Of a DNA stretch of 64,000 nucleotides, positions 10,391-18,038 are shown one piece after another. This DNA is from a virus. The notes below the pieces were generated by a model. That model was not told the DNA's origin. It searched no databases and saw only the letters and a list, made by a program, of their open reading frames with translations. Position numbers and translations under genes: made by a program. How positions within the stretch are numbered: position 1 is the first letter of the stretch; each line of letters begins with the position of its first letter. Location of the stretch: IMG/VR virus record IMGVR_UViG_3300032236_001850, positions 116,392 to 180,391 of that record; one strand, 5' to 3'.

Positions 10391-10951
10391 TTATGTAAAT
10401 TTTGTTGCTCTTTTAGCTTTTATTAATTTTGTATACAAATCCCTGTTTGGAAGTTTATTTAGAATTTCTTGTAAATCCTCCGAATCCACAAATCTCATTA
10501 TTCTGGGTGGGTTTTTTATTAGAGAATCAATAACACATTGATCAAAATCATCAGTTCCGTTATTTTTAAATATCTCATCAACATTACTAAAAACTTTTTT
10601 AAATTCCTCAATTATTTTGTACGGATTTCTTTCAATACACCAGAATGAGTACTTCTCATTATTTCTTGGTTTAAGTCCACTCCAGGCTTCATAGTCCATA
10701 TTGTCGGCATCTTGACTATTCATTAATTCACCAACCTCACTCATAAGCATATAAAGATCAGTCACTGTTGAAGCATCAGCTTCCTCAGCAAACTCTGAAA
10801 TAACAACCGCAGCTGCATCAAAGAAATCCTTAGCAACCACGATCAAGTAACCAATCGTTGATACCTCCCTGCCAGTTATTTCCATATAGAAAACAAATCC
10901 CATCATATCAGATTTGTCATTTAGTTCCTCGTATAGTTTAATGTTTCTCAT
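10391..10951 (-). CDS. hypothetical protein with capsid-targeting-like leader
   Basis: The 186-residue protein starts MRNIKLYEELNDKSDMM, a diverged form of the leader with ELND where a cleavable L-x-E would be expected. The remainder is not recognised; the C-terminal third is helical and Lys-rich. It overlaps the upstream gene by 4 bases (ATGA) and is followed 2 bases later by the LRR-like gene, so all three are one transcription unit. Confidence 0.75.
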   Translation of the reverse strand: MRNIKLYEELNDKSDMMGFVFYMEITGREVSTIGYLIVVAKDFFDAAAVVISEFAEEADASTVTDLYMLMSEVGELMNSQDADNMDYEAWSGLKPRNNEKYSFWCIERNPYKIIEEFKKVFSNVDEIFKNNGTDDFDQCVIDSLIKNPPRIMRFVDSEDLQEILNKLPNRDLYTKLIKAKRATKFT

Positions 10952-11574
10952 AAAAATCCTCTTTTTAATGCCCTTCCTATATGGGAAAAATCCTTTATTC
11001 CCGCTTTATCCATGATTTTTTTCTTTAAATCCGGACACGGATTCAGAATATAAGTTGATGTTGGTTTGTCCTTAAAGAATTTAATAACCTTCGATTCTGG
11101 GATTCTTGTTATTAAAGATTTTATAAGATCTGGATTTCCACAGTCTATTAGCGGCTCCAAATTTTCGGGATCATCCAGGTATTTTCTATTTGACATATCA
11201 TAGTCATAAAGTTCCTTAACTGCAAATTTTTCTATCCCTCTAAATATTGACTCGTAATCGGAAACACTAGACACACTAAATCCCATAATGTATTCCCAAT
11301 CAAAATCTTTAAATTCGTAAATACCAATTCTTATCTTATCGTTGGATGTTGGTGTCATCTCTCTCAATTCATACTTCAACACAGTTTCATCCTCACCATG
11401 TGGATAAATGGTTATCTTAGTTACCTTGCCGTCCTGTTTTTGTTCTGTGTTAATATCCGCCCATTCGGAAATTTTCTTATATGCATCAAGATTTCCCAAT
11501 GAACCAACATAAGGTCTATAAACATTCTCGTTGATTTTTCTTCCGAAAAGATTGAAAGATTTAATTATTCTCAT
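10948..11574 (-). CDS. leader-bearing protein with C-terminal IGRxLKxG module
   Basis: The 208-residue product begins MRIIKSFNLFGRKINENV (candidate INE/N processing point). It ends with the conserved module YILNPCPDLKKKIMDKAG then IKDFSHIGRALKRGFL, shared with the genes at 12414, 13178 and 52287. The start codon is 3 bases after a minus-strand GATATATAA box, which decides the start. Function is unknown; packaged cargo is the inference. Confidence 0.78.
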   Translation of the reverse strand: MRIIKSFNLFGRKINENVYRPYVGSLGNLDAYKKISEWADINTEQKQDGKVTKITIYPHGEDETVLKYELREMTPTSNDKIRIGIYEFKDFDWEYIMGFSVSSVSDYESIFRGIEKFAVKELYDYDMSNRKYLDDPENLEPLIDCGNPDLIKSLITRIPESKVIKFFKDKPTSTYILNPCPDLKKKIMDKAGIKDFSHIGRALKRGFL

Positions 11575-11577
11575 CCC

Positions 11578-11586
11578 TTATATATC
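11578..11586 (-). promoter_or_regulatory. late-type box GATATATAA, 3 bases from the start codon
   Basis: Read on the minus strand, GATATATAA is followed by GGG and then ATG of the 208-residue leader-bearing protein. This 3-base spacing recurs at eight other leader-bearing genes. The transcript would be leaderless or nearly so. Confidence 0.55.
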
Positions 11587-11593
11587 CCAAATA

Positions 11594-11622
11594 AAAAAGG
11601 TTGGAGTAGCGAATTCCAACCT
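11594..11622 (-). terminator. intrinsic terminator of the candidate small RNA
   Basis: The stem AAAGGTTGGA/TCCAACCTTT has a 9-base loop and is followed on the minus strand by a T run. Confidence 0.6.
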
Positions 11623-11690
11623 TTACATAGCCGTAACTATTCCGGTCCTAAAATCTGACTTCAGAGAGTCAGCCGGATGTTCTATATATT
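11594..11690 (-). ncRNA. candidate structured small RNA with intrinsic terminator
   Basis: On the minus strand a late-like box GAATATATAG (11681-11690) is followed by an outer TCCGG/CCGGA stem enclosing CTGACT/AGTCAG, a small ATAG/CTAT hairpin, and then a strong hairpin GGTTGGA/TCCAACC with a run of six T. No worthwhile open frame is present. The segment lies between the divergent genes starting at 11574 and 11747. It could instead be a leader terminator for the downstream gene. No match to a known RNA family was recognised. Confidence 0.4.
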
Positions 11691-11720
11691 CTTTGCATCC
11701 CAATTTTTAGGTCGAAATTT

Positions 11721-11729
11721 GATATATAA
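11721..11729 (+). promoter_or_regulatory. late-type promoter box GATATATAA
   Basis: GATATATAA lies 17 bases before the secreted nuclease start. Confidence 0.6.
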
Positions 11730-11746
11730 ACCAAAAACATAATAAA

Positions 11747-12382
11747 ATGAGAAAAGCATGCATCGTGTTATTTCTTTTGGTTTTTGGAGTGATTAATGCT
11801 CAAGACACCATAAGACTTAAACACACAAACTACACTGCTGTCTACAGCAAGACTTTAAATTACCCAGTACTTGTTGAATGGTGGGAAACCAAAGCAAAGG
11901 ACGGATGTCCAAGCCCATTAAAAAGAAAAGATGAATTCAAACCAGATCCGCTTCTACTTAAGGAGACAGATATAGCGAAGGATTATGTTGGATCAGGGTA
12001 TGACAGGGGACATATGTGCCCAGCAGCTTCCAATCTATGTAGTGGTGATAAAGTTCAATCTGAATGCTTCTATTTCAGCAATATGGCACCGCAGCTTCAC
12101 AGATTAAATGCTGGAGATTGGAAAGTATTAGAGATGAAAACAAGAGAGATAGCGATTGCTAATGACAGTGTACATGTTTGGTGTGGTAGCTTGGGAGAGA
12201 TTAAAAAAGTTGGTAAGATATCAATACCTAAAACCTGTTGGAAAGTGGTTTACATCAAGAAAACAAAAATCTTTACAGCATACATTTTCAATAATGATGA
12301 TTCAAAACCAGACGGAATAGAAAACAATATAGTTCCTCTGGAAGCAGTAGAAAAATTAACAGGATATAAATTTAAAAGGTAA
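11747..12382 (+). CDS. secreted DNA/RNA non-specific endonuclease (NUC1/EndA family)
   Basis: The 211-residue protein has a clear Sec signal peptide (hydrophobic IVLFLLVFGV, cleavage likely after INAQ). It carries the NUC1 active-site motif DRGH at residues 86-89 (His89 general base) within YDRGHMCPAASN, and the downstream SNMAPQ with Asn121 in NAGDWKVLE as the likely metal ligand. The family cleaves DNA and RNA using one Mg ion. It is the only plus-strand gene in this minus-strand cluster, with its own late-type box and its own terminator. Export to the periplasm or medium is predicted, which is unusual for a phage nuclease. Confidence 0.88.
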   Translation: MRKACIVLFLLVFGVINAQDTIRLKHTNYTAVYSKTLNYPVLVEWWETKAKDGCPSPLKRKDEFKPDPLLLKETDIAKDYVGSGYDRGHMCPAASNLCSGDKVQSECFYFSNMAPQLHRLNAGDWKVLEMKTREIAIANDSVHVWCGSLGEIKKVGKISIPKTCWKVVYIKKTKIFTAYIFNNDDSKPDGIENNIVPLEAVEKLTGYKFKR

Positions 12383-12413
12383 AAAAAAGGCTGATATCAA
12401 TATCAGCCTTTTT
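12383..12413. terminator. bidirectional intrinsic terminator
   Basis: The stem AAAAGGCTGATAT/ATATCAGCCTTTT has A and T runs on both sides and lies between converging genes, so it can serve both strands. Confidence 0.8.
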
Positions 12414-13178
12414 TTATATCATTCCAGATTTTAGTTTTCTACCTATTTTTCCGTAATCTTTTAACCCTGTCCTTTCCAATACTCCAGCCTTAAATTTCTC
12501 AAGATTGTCGATCTTATAGAGTTCCAATGGATTTTTCTTGAAAAAATTATCAATATCCTCAAGAACATCATAATTTATAGGATCGCCGATTTTTAATTTA
12601 AGTATGTACTCTAGATATTTTCTAATGAAATTGGAATATTCCGGAAGATGTAATTTTTTACTCTCCAAACCAGCATAAGTCATATAAAATCTACCCCCAT
12701 ATTCTCTAAAAGCTAATAAAATTTGGGATATAATAAGATGAAAAATATAGTTATTATCTCCGCTAACCTCTATTTGTCTCTCCCCAGCTTCATCAGTTCC
12801 TATATAATCAAATTTATTCTCGTCAGATTCGCCAATTACAAATCTTATTTTATAAACATTTGAACCTGATCCAAGACCAGGAGAGCAACTCATTATTTTT
12901 TCATTGGGTTCTGGGTTTAGAGCCTGGGTAAAAGCATAACTTATTGTTCCCCAAAGGAAATATGTATTTAATATAACATCAAGTGTCTTGAGCCCATTTG
13001 ATTTATAATCATAGATATCACCAGCATCATAATTAGGAAAAACATGTAGACCAACAGCTTGAGAGTGATTATTTTTATCCACTCTAAAAGTTATACATTT
13101 TTCCAAATAATGGTATATTGGAATACGATCAATTGATTCTGATTCAAAAAGTTGATCAAAGGATTTTATTATTTTCAT
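12414..13178 (-). CDS. leader-bearing protein with C-terminal IGRxLKxG module
   Basis: The 254-residue product starts MKIIKSFDQLFESESID (candidate LFE/S cleavage). It ends with the shared module: NPLELYKIDNLEKFKAGVL, then ERTGLKDYGKIGRKLKSGMI. The middle is not recognised. It overlaps the upstream gene at one base (TAATG). The identical architecture in the neighbour indicates duplication and divergence. Role as packaged cargo is inferred. Confidence 0.78.
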   Translation of the reverse strand: MKIIKSFDQLFESESIDRIPIYHYLEKCITFRVDKNNHSQAVGLHVFPNYDAGDIYDYKSNGLKTLDVILNTYFLWGTISYAFTQALNPEPNEKIMSCSPGLGSGSNVYKIRFVIGESDENKFDYIGTDEAGERQIEVSGDNNYIFHLIISQILLAFREYGGRFYMTYAGLESKKLHLPEYSNFIRKYLEYILKLKIGDPINYDVLEDIDNFFKKNPLELYKIDNLEKFKAGVLERTGLKDYGKIGRKLKSGMI

Positions 13179-14293
13179 TATATGAGCCCTCCTCTTAATT
13201 TTCTACCGATAGCACTAAAATCTTTAATCCCAGTTCTTCTTAAAACACCAGCTTTATATTCTGGATAATCATCAAGTAAATAAAGATCCGTTGGATTTTT
13301 TTTCATATGGTCATCTAGGATTTTTTCAACTTCGGAACTCAAAGATGAACCAAGAAGATAACTTCTAGCAAAATCGGTGAGCAAATTGGATTTTTCATTC
13401 ATATCTATATAGTTTTCACCTATATAAATATTCAAATGTTCGATTTCCGTAGTGATTATCTTCTCTATTTCTTTAACCACCTCATCAATAGTTTTATAAC
13501 CAAGATAAATTTTAATATCTCTCATCTTTTTACTACGACCATGAAGATCAAGGTTTCGATCGACATTTTTGCTTGTTACCTTTTTACCTTCCCCTTTCGG
13601 TATAATTCGGATTTCATTTGCATTGGTACCAATCATGTATTGATTATTGTTTCTTTTTACAGCACCGCTTATTTCCAATATAAAATCAGGGAAAATACGT
13701 ATGCCAGCTAAGGCCAAATAACGAAAATTTATCACAATCCCAGCATTTTTACCTTGCATATAAATACCACTAATCGAATTAATATGATCTATCAATTTGG
13801 ATTTACCCTTGATTAAAGAGAAATCTGTTATGATGTCGCTTCTTCTTTCTTTTCTGTATACAACATATAAATCGATTGGGAGTTCCCATATCTTGGAAAA
13901 GATGAAAGCATCATCGTCAACAAGCTCTTTTGCTTCCTTCCTATTGAAATCATTAGGTGCAAACTTATAAACAATATCTCTGATGAAAGTTTGAAGCAGA
14001 TCCACAAGATTCGAAGAGTATTTCATACCGTAATGGCTCCCACTTGAAACAAAGGTAAAGTGCCAATCGCTTCCAGATTTATAAAAGTATGGGCTGCCCG
14101 GATTGTTAACATAGTCACTGGTGTTTTTGTTTATCAACACATTTATTCTACCGGTTCTTGTTGGGTAAAGTCTATACCATTTTTGAATTTGCTCGAGTTC
14201 TCTAGTTCCTTCGGCTAGTCTGAAGAACTCCTCACAGTCCTCATTCATTTTGGCTGCTTCAAAAAGTTCATTAAAAGTTTTAATTATTCTCAT
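13178..14293 (-). CDS. leader-bearing protein with C-terminal IGRxLKxG module
   Basis: The 371-residue product starts MRIIKTFNELFEAAKMNED (candidate LFE/A cleavage). It ends NPTDLYLLDDYPEYKAGVL followed by RRTGIKDFSAIGRKLRGGLI, the best example of the shared C-terminal module. The start is 3 bases from a GATATATAC box. The body is not recognised. Confidence 0.78.
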   Translation of the reverse strand: MRIIKTFNELFEAAKMNEDCEEFFRLAEGTRELEQIQKWYRLYPTRTGRINVLINKNTSDYVNNPGSPYFYKSGSDWHFTFVSSGSHYGMKYSSNLVDLLQTFIRDIVYKFAPNDFNRKEAKELVDDDAFIFSKIWELPIDLYVVYRKERRSDIITDFSLIKGKSKLIDHINSISGIYMQGKNAGIVINFRYLALAGIRIFPDFILEISGAVKRNNNQYMIGTNANEIRIIPKGEGKKVTSKNVDRNLDLHGRSKKMRDIKIYLGYKTIDEVVKEIEKIITTEIEHLNIYIGENYIDMNEKSNLLTDFARSYLLGSSLSSEVEKILDDHMKKNPTDLYLLDDYPEYKAGVLRRTGIKDFSAIGRKLRGGLI

Positions 14294-14296
14294 GAA

Positions 14297-14305
14297 GTAT
14301 ATATC
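14297..14305 (-). promoter_or_regulatory. late-type box GATATATAC, 3 bases from the start codon
   Basis: On the minus strand GATATATAC, then TTC, then the ATG of the 371-residue gene. The box overlaps the end of the upstream gene. Confidence 0.55.
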
Positions 14306-14594
14306 ACTTCACAGAAATCCAACCCTTACCCAGACAAACCAGATTTATAATGTCACAGTGTTCATCTGGAATATTAACCATTGTGAAGTATGAATGATCA
14401 TAATCCTTATTTGATTCAGCAAAGACACCATATAGATTTCTTCCACTGTAATATCCTGCAAGTTTTCTTCTAATATCCATATCCTCGGAGTTGCCAAAGG
14501 AGTATTTCTGACCACCAATAAATTTGAAGGAGCCCATTATGGAATCATTTAGACAATATTCTTCTCTGTAGATAAAGGATTCACCGGAGCACAT
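14304..14594 (-). CDS. small hypothetical protein ending GWISVK
   Basis: The 96-residue product has six Cys residues spread through it and ends KGWISVK, a variant of the C-terminal W-x-x-I-[RK] tail common in this window. It overlaps the upstream gene by one base and shares its early-type promoter. Function is unknown. Confidence 0.7.
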   Translation of the reverse strand: MCSGESFIYREEYCLNDSIMGSFKFIGGQKYSFGNSEDMDIRRKLAGYYSGRNLYGVFAESNKDYDHSYFTMVNIPDEHCDIINLVCLGKGWISVK

Positions 14595-14854
14595 TATCTG
14601 ATCTTTATAAATTCAGGTGCGTTAGCATAAGCCTCCAGAAGTTCATAGATTCTTTGTGACACAATAAGCGAACTCGTTCTCCAAGCATCATCACCGTTGA
14701 ATCCACCTCTTATTTTATAAACATGATCCCGACCGTTGCGAACGCGCAACTTCTCAATCTCATAAGTCTCACCATGTTTCATTTCAATTTCACCATCACT
14801 GGTTCTGATTGGCTTTATATCAAACCAACTCTTATATACAAAACTTTCCATCAT
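14594..14854 (-). CDS. small hypothetical beta protein ending EFIKIR
   Basis: The 86-residue product begins MMESFVYKSWFDIKPIR and ends PEFIKIR, matching the recurrent C-terminal tail. Its layout (short strands, HGETYEIEKL, KIRGGF) resembles the small proteins of the 35-37 kb array. The second Met at 14851 could be the start. It is the first gene behind a minus-strand early-type promoter. Confidence 0.7.
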   Translation of the reverse strand: MMESFVYKSWFDIKPIRTSDGEIEMKHGETYEIEKLRVRNGRDHVYKIRGGFNGDDAWRTSSLIVSQRIYELLEAYANAPEFIKIR

Positions 14855-14858
14855 GCGA

Positions 14859-14895
14859 CAAAATTAAAAAATGTTTGCGGATAAAAAAAATAATG
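14859..14895 (-). promoter_or_regulatory. early-type promoter, minus strand
   Basis: Read on the minus strand: a TTATTTTTTTTAT tract, then TAATTTTG at 14860-14867, fitting TAnnTTTG. It is the only clear minus-strand copy in the window and drives the two small genes at 14304-14854. Confidence 0.55.
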
Positions 14896-14907
14896 CACAA
14901 TAAAAAA

Positions 14908-14932
14908 CATACTATGTTACTAACATACTATC
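14908..14932. repeat. 25-base palindromic element, copy 1
   Basis: CATAC then TATGTTACTAACATA then CTATC. The 15-base core (14913-14927) is a perfect inverted repeat around one C. Three further copies lie at 59975, 60224 and 62524, always between genes. An operator-like site is the simplest guess. Confidence 0.7.
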
Positions 14933-14954
14933 TACGCAGATCCCACCCAGGGCG

Positions 14955-14974
14955 CATATACGTTCGCGTATATG
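14955..14974. other. perfect hairpin CATATACG-TTCG-CGTATATG
   Basis: An 8-bp perfect stem closes a TTCG loop, with partial extension by GCG and CGC outside. There is no T run, so this is not a standard terminator. It lies between the palindromic repeat and the first plus-strand genes and may be an RNA structure in their leader. Confidence 0.5.
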
Positions 14975-15009
14975 AACGCGCTATTAAAAACATATGTAGA
15001 TCCGGTAAA

Positions 15010-15147
15010 ATGGTTTTACTTCAGCAGCAAACAAATAAACAAGCAAAAAACAAACTATCGGAACATTTCATAAAAAAATCGATAGAATCTTTGAAAATCC
15101 CGCAAAATGGCAAAATTTATATCTCCTCAGAAAAAGTTGGAGAATGA
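15010..15147 (+). CDS. possible small Lys-rich protein
   Basis: A 45-residue frame starts MVLLQQQTNKQAKNKLSEHF and overlaps the next gene by 41 bases. The frame can be extended upstream through the palindrome, but codons there are forced by the repeat. Support is weak: an A-rich leader and a plausible amphipathic composition. Confidence 0.3.
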   Translation: MVLLQQQTNKQAKNKLSEHFIKKSIESLKIPQNGKIYISSEKVGE

Positions 15148-15289
15148 TGAATCACTAAGAAGAATCAAGATTCGTCTGGATATTAGATTTGGTAGATATA
15201 GAGATGAAATGAAGAACGAGATACCAATCGGGATTAACGGTTCCAAGTACTACAGGGTTAAAAAACTAGAAAACAAAACGGATGAGTAG
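15107..15289 (+). CDS. small basic hypothetical protein
   Basis: The 60-residue product is Lys/Arg-rich (SLRRIKIRLDIRFGRYRDEM) and could bind nucleic acid. It overlaps the next gene by 8 bases. Not recognised. Confidence 0.6.
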   Translation: MAKFISPQKKLENDESLRRIKIRLDIRFGRYRDEMKNEIPIGINGSKYYRVKKLENKTDE

Positions 15290-15485
15290 AAAAGTTACAT
15301 TAGCGGAGGGATTACGAGAAGCTGCAGGAAATCTCACAATAGTTTATATCTGTTACGCATTAATACAGTGGGAACCAAATCCACTGAAATGGAATCCAAT
15401 AGTACAGTACTTTGCCATTTTTATGTCGTGTATTTATTTTCCATATAGGGACAATCAAAGATGGGAGAGGGATAAGGACAAATAA
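15282..15485 (+). CDS. small membrane protein
   Basis: The 67-residue product has a hydrophobic segment at about residues 17-29 (LTIVYICYALIQW) and a second at 40-53 (VQYFAIFMSCIYF), with a charged C-terminus. Two membrane passes are likely. Function is unknown; inner-membrane exclusion proteins of phages have a similar shape. Confidence 0.65.
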   Translation: MSRKVTLAEGLREAAGNLTIVYICYALIQWEPNPLKWNPIVQYFAIFMSCIYFPYRDNQRWERDKDK

Positions 15486-15518
15486 TCCCACGGTGTCCGC
15501 ACATACACGACCGCATTC

Positions 15519-15527
15519 GATATATAA
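15519..15527 (+). promoter_or_regulatory. late-type box GATATATAA, 3 bases from the start codon
   Basis: GATATATAA, TGT, then ATG of the gene at 15531. Confidence 0.55.
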
Positions 15528-15530
15528 TGT

Positions 15531-16163
15531 ATGAAAATAATAAAGACATTCGAGAGTTTCGAGGAGAAGGAATACACCTTTGATGAACTATCACAAGATG
15601 CAAAGAATCATGCAATAGAGAACGAGAGAGGTTCATTGTATGACAGTATGGGTGATTGGTGGTACGAAGGAACAATAGAGGATGAAGCACAAAAACTAAG
15701 GGATGAGGGATTTGAAGATGTTGATATACAATTTTCAGGATTCCACAGTCAAGGTGATGGAGCTTCATTTACTGGCAGAGTATCAGACATTAAACTTTTT
15801 GTTAAAGGCACTCTCGATATGAAAACCATGAGCGACCAGGTTTTAGATAACATTTACATCTCAGTGGTTAGAACAGACACCAGACACGTTCATGAAAACT
15901 CGGTTAGGTTTGATTGTGAAGTTGACGGTGAGGAAGAAATAGTTTTATTCAGAGCACCAGGTTCAAATCTAGATATAAAAATATCAATTCAGTCTCAGTG
16001 TGATAAAATAGAAGAAGTCGGAGCACCTTGGGTCAAGAGTAGATGTAAGGAGATATATGAAAAACTCGGTAAGGAGTACGACAGCTACTTTGAAGAGGAA
16101 CACATAATAGCAGACATTAAAGCAAACGACTGTAAGTTTGACGAAGACGGAGATTTAATTTAA
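15531..16163 (+). CDS. leader-bearing protein with FDELSxxAKxxA domain
   Basis: The 210-residue product starts MKIIKTFESFEEKEYTFDEL. The leader is followed directly by a YTFDELSQDAKNHAIEN motif, found at the start of many phage hypothetical proteins and also at 17414. Both proteins end in a similar segment (KFDEDGDLI here, EFLENGRLY there). It is a single-gene unit with a late-type box and a terminator. Biochemical role is unknown. Confidence 0.75.
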   Translation: MKIIKTFESFEEKEYTFDELSQDAKNHAIENERGSLYDSMGDWWYEGTIEDEAQKLRDEGFEDVDIQFSGFHSQGDGASFTGRVSDIKLFVKGTLDMKTMSDQVLDNIYISVVRTDTRHVHENSVRFDCEVDGEEEIVLFRAPGSNLDIKISIQSQCDKIEEVGAPWVKSRCKEIYEKLGKEYDSYFEEEHIIADIKANDCKFDEDGDLI

Positions 16164-16187
16164 AGCACATCAAAAAGATGTGCTTTT
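16162..16187 (+). terminator. intrinsic terminator fused to the next promoter
   Basis: Stem AAAGCACATC/GATGTGCTTT. Its T-rich tail is also the T-tract of the promoter that follows, so one element ends one unit and starts the next. Confidence 0.75.
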
Positions 16188-16222
16188 ATTTTTTTATTCC
16201 GAAATGATTTCATATATTTGCA
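16187..16222 (+). promoter_or_regulatory. early-type promoter
   Basis: TTTATTTTTTTATTCCGAAA, then ATTTCA and TATATTTG (16213-16220). The TAnnTTTG box is the Bacteroidota -7 element. The ATG overlapping the box at 16223 is too close to be the start, so 16244 is preferred. Confidence 0.75.
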
Positions 16223-16243
16223 ATGATAATTATAATTGTAACT

Positions 16244-16768
16244 ATGAAACACTTTCTGGATAACCTAAACATCTTCCAAGATAGAAACGACGGAAAATTA
16301 AAATTGCTACCAAAATTAGACGGACTATCTGCTTCTTACACACCATATTCTGAATCATATAAAAGCAGATTACCAGAAATGCTTGCTTCAAGAACGGACA
16401 GTCAAATTAAAAGATTCGAAACGGAAGCAAGAGGTAACCTCGGCAAGGGTCTAAGACCGTACACTCTAGGAAAATACGATGAATTAAACGAGATCGCGGA
16501 ACCAGATGCGGAAAAACTAATTGCAAAATATGTTGCTTTAAAACTTAGAAACCCAACTCCGGTTATACTTTGGCATTATCCAAGTATGGTTAAATTAGCT
16601 ACACCACATATGATTTCAAGGATTGAGAAAATTCTTGAGTATGAAAAAACTAAAGCAGATTTATACCAAGCTATAGAGGATCTTGAGCATAGTCACAAAA
16701 GATACCTAGAAGGAAACGAAAAAACTATAGAATCAGTTCTTAAAAAAGGACACAATCTCATGATATAA
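16244..16768 (+). CDS. hypothetical protein, paralogue of the next gene
   Basis: The 174-residue product starts MKHFLDNLNIFQDRNDGKL. It shares a central GLRPYTLGKYDEL and C-terminal KKGHNLMI with the next protein (GLKPYYQERLDYY, TKGHDLMI), so the two are tandem paralogues. The C-terminal half is predicted helical and coiled. It overlaps the next gene by one base. Function is unknown. Confidence 0.75.
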   Translation: MKHFLDNLNIFQDRNDGKLKLLPKLDGLSASYTPYSESYKSRLPEMLASRTDSQIKRFETEARGNLGKGLRPYTLGKYDELNEIAEPDAEKLIAKYVALKLRNPTPVILWHYPSMVKLATPHMISRIEKILEYEKTKADLYQAIEDLEHSHKRYLEGNEKTIESVLKKGHNLMI

Positions 16769-17343
16769 TGGAAAACGAAAACGATTACTATTCCTTTGCA
16801 GACCAATATGGTAGTGTTAGAAATGACGGAATAAGAAGATATGTTACTTATGACGGCGAAACATCAAATGTGATTAGGGATAGAGGAATAGATGCTCTGC
16901 AAGCTATGCGAGAGGAAATTGAAAGATCATCAAGAATAAGTTTAGTCGATGCAGCTGCTTTAGCACAAATACAGGCATATGGAAACGAGCACAGAATGAG
17001 GATGGAAGCGAAAAAACCGGACTGTGTTCTTGACGATGTTTTGATGAATCTAAAAAGAGGACTAAAACCTTATTATCAAGAAAGACTCGATTACTACATA
17101 GGTGAAGTTGATTCCAATAAAGGGTGCTATATAGAATATGAACCAGGAATGGAATTGTTACCGTCACAAAAGGTGGAATGGTTACTGACAAAAACTGTTG
17201 AAAAGATAAATGCTCTATACGAATCTAAGAAAAAAGCATATCACGATAAAATAAATGCTGAAAAGATATACAAGGATAAAATAGAAAGTTTAGAAAAATC
17301 GATAAAAAATTATAAAACGAAGGGACACGACCTTATGATATAA
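16768..17343 (+). CDS. hypothetical protein, paralogue of the previous gene
   Basis: The 191-residue product starts MENENDYYSFADQYGSV and has the same GLKPYY and GHDLMI landmarks as its neighbour, with a long Lys-rich helical C-terminus. Expressed from the promoter at 16187. Function is unknown. Confidence 0.75.
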   Translation: MENENDYYSFADQYGSVRNDGIRRYVTYDGETSNVIRDRGIDALQAMREEIERSSRISLVDAAALAQIQAYGNEHRMRMEAKKPDCVLDDVLMNLKRGLKPYYQERLDYYIGEVDSNKGCYIEYEPGMELLPSQKVEWLLTKTVEKINALYESKKKAYHDKINAEKIYKDKIESLEKSIKNYKTKGHDLMI

Positions 17344-17360
17344 AAAAAATATCAAAATAA

Positions 17361-17395
17361 ATTTTTTTAATAAAAAAGAATTTCCTACATTTGCA
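17361..17395 (+). promoter_or_regulatory. early-type promoter
   Basis: T-tract then TACATTTG (17386-17393), a TAnnTTTG box, 18 bases before the start at 17414. Confidence 0.65.
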
Positions 17396-17413
17396 TAACA
17401 AATAAAAAAAATC

Positions 17414-18019
17414 ATGAGAACCCTAAATATTTACACATTTTCAGAATTGTCGGAGGAAGCCAAAAAAAGAGCAATTCAGGACGTTAGAGAGGAGCTAAAA
17501 GAGAATACTCCTCATGAACTTGTGTTCGACTGGGCTATCGATGATTGCTGGTTATTCGAACCAAGCGAGCAAGTTATGAAGGAAACTTTTGGCGATCAAT
17601 ACTTGGAAGATCTTGGTGACGATTTCCTTATGAAGAATTTGAGAAAGGGTATTTCTCACAAAAATGGTAATCTTAACGTCACACAGGCACTAAAGATAAA
17701 CAATCACGATATGTTTAAAACGTGGTTGGGTATTCCCAAGATCATTCAGAGATATGTTAACTTTTCAGTGATAGGTTCTGACGAAGATCCATCAACTTTG
17801 GATTTTGAAATTCTTTTACCTAATTACGATCCCAGATCGTTAGCAATAAAAGGTTGCTCTGAAAATGCAGTTAAGTTATTTGACACCCACATGATTTATG
17901 TGGAGGGAAAAATCATAAACGGTATAAGAGAGTATTTCAATGACGATAATTTAGAGCAAGCCATACTCTCCAGCGATCGTTATGAGTTTTTAGAAAATGG
18001 CAGATTATACAACAGCTAA
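17414..18019 (+). CDS. FSELSxxAKxxA-domain hypothetical protein
   Basis: The 201-residue product starts MRTLNIYTFSELSEEAKKRA. The same short helical motif follows the leader in the 15531 protein, and both share the end pattern EFLENGRLY/KFDEDGDLI. Here no capsid-targeting-like leader is present, which suggests an intracellular version of the same family. Function is unknown. Confidence 0.75.
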   Translation: MRTLNIYTFSELSEEAKKRAIQDVREELKENTPHELVFDWAIDDCWLFEPSEQVMKETFGDQYLEDLGDDFLMKNLRKGISHKNGNLNVTQALKINNHDMFKTWLGIPKIIQRYVNFSVIGSDEDPSTLDFEILLPNYDPRSLAIKGCSENAVKLFDTHMIYVEGKIINGIREYFNDDNLEQAILSSDRYEFLENGRLYNS

Positions 18020-18038
18020 CCAATTAAAATTAATAAAC

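Noticed and set aside
11594-11700. tRNA gene in the gap between divergent genes
   Set aside because: The stems do not form a cloverleaf and no T-arm (GGTTCGAATCC-like) or CCA end is present.
14809-15147. 112-residue frame running through the palindrome and hairpin
   Set aside because: Its first two thirds are dictated by the repeat and by antisense overlap with the 14594 gene; only a short 3' part may be coding.
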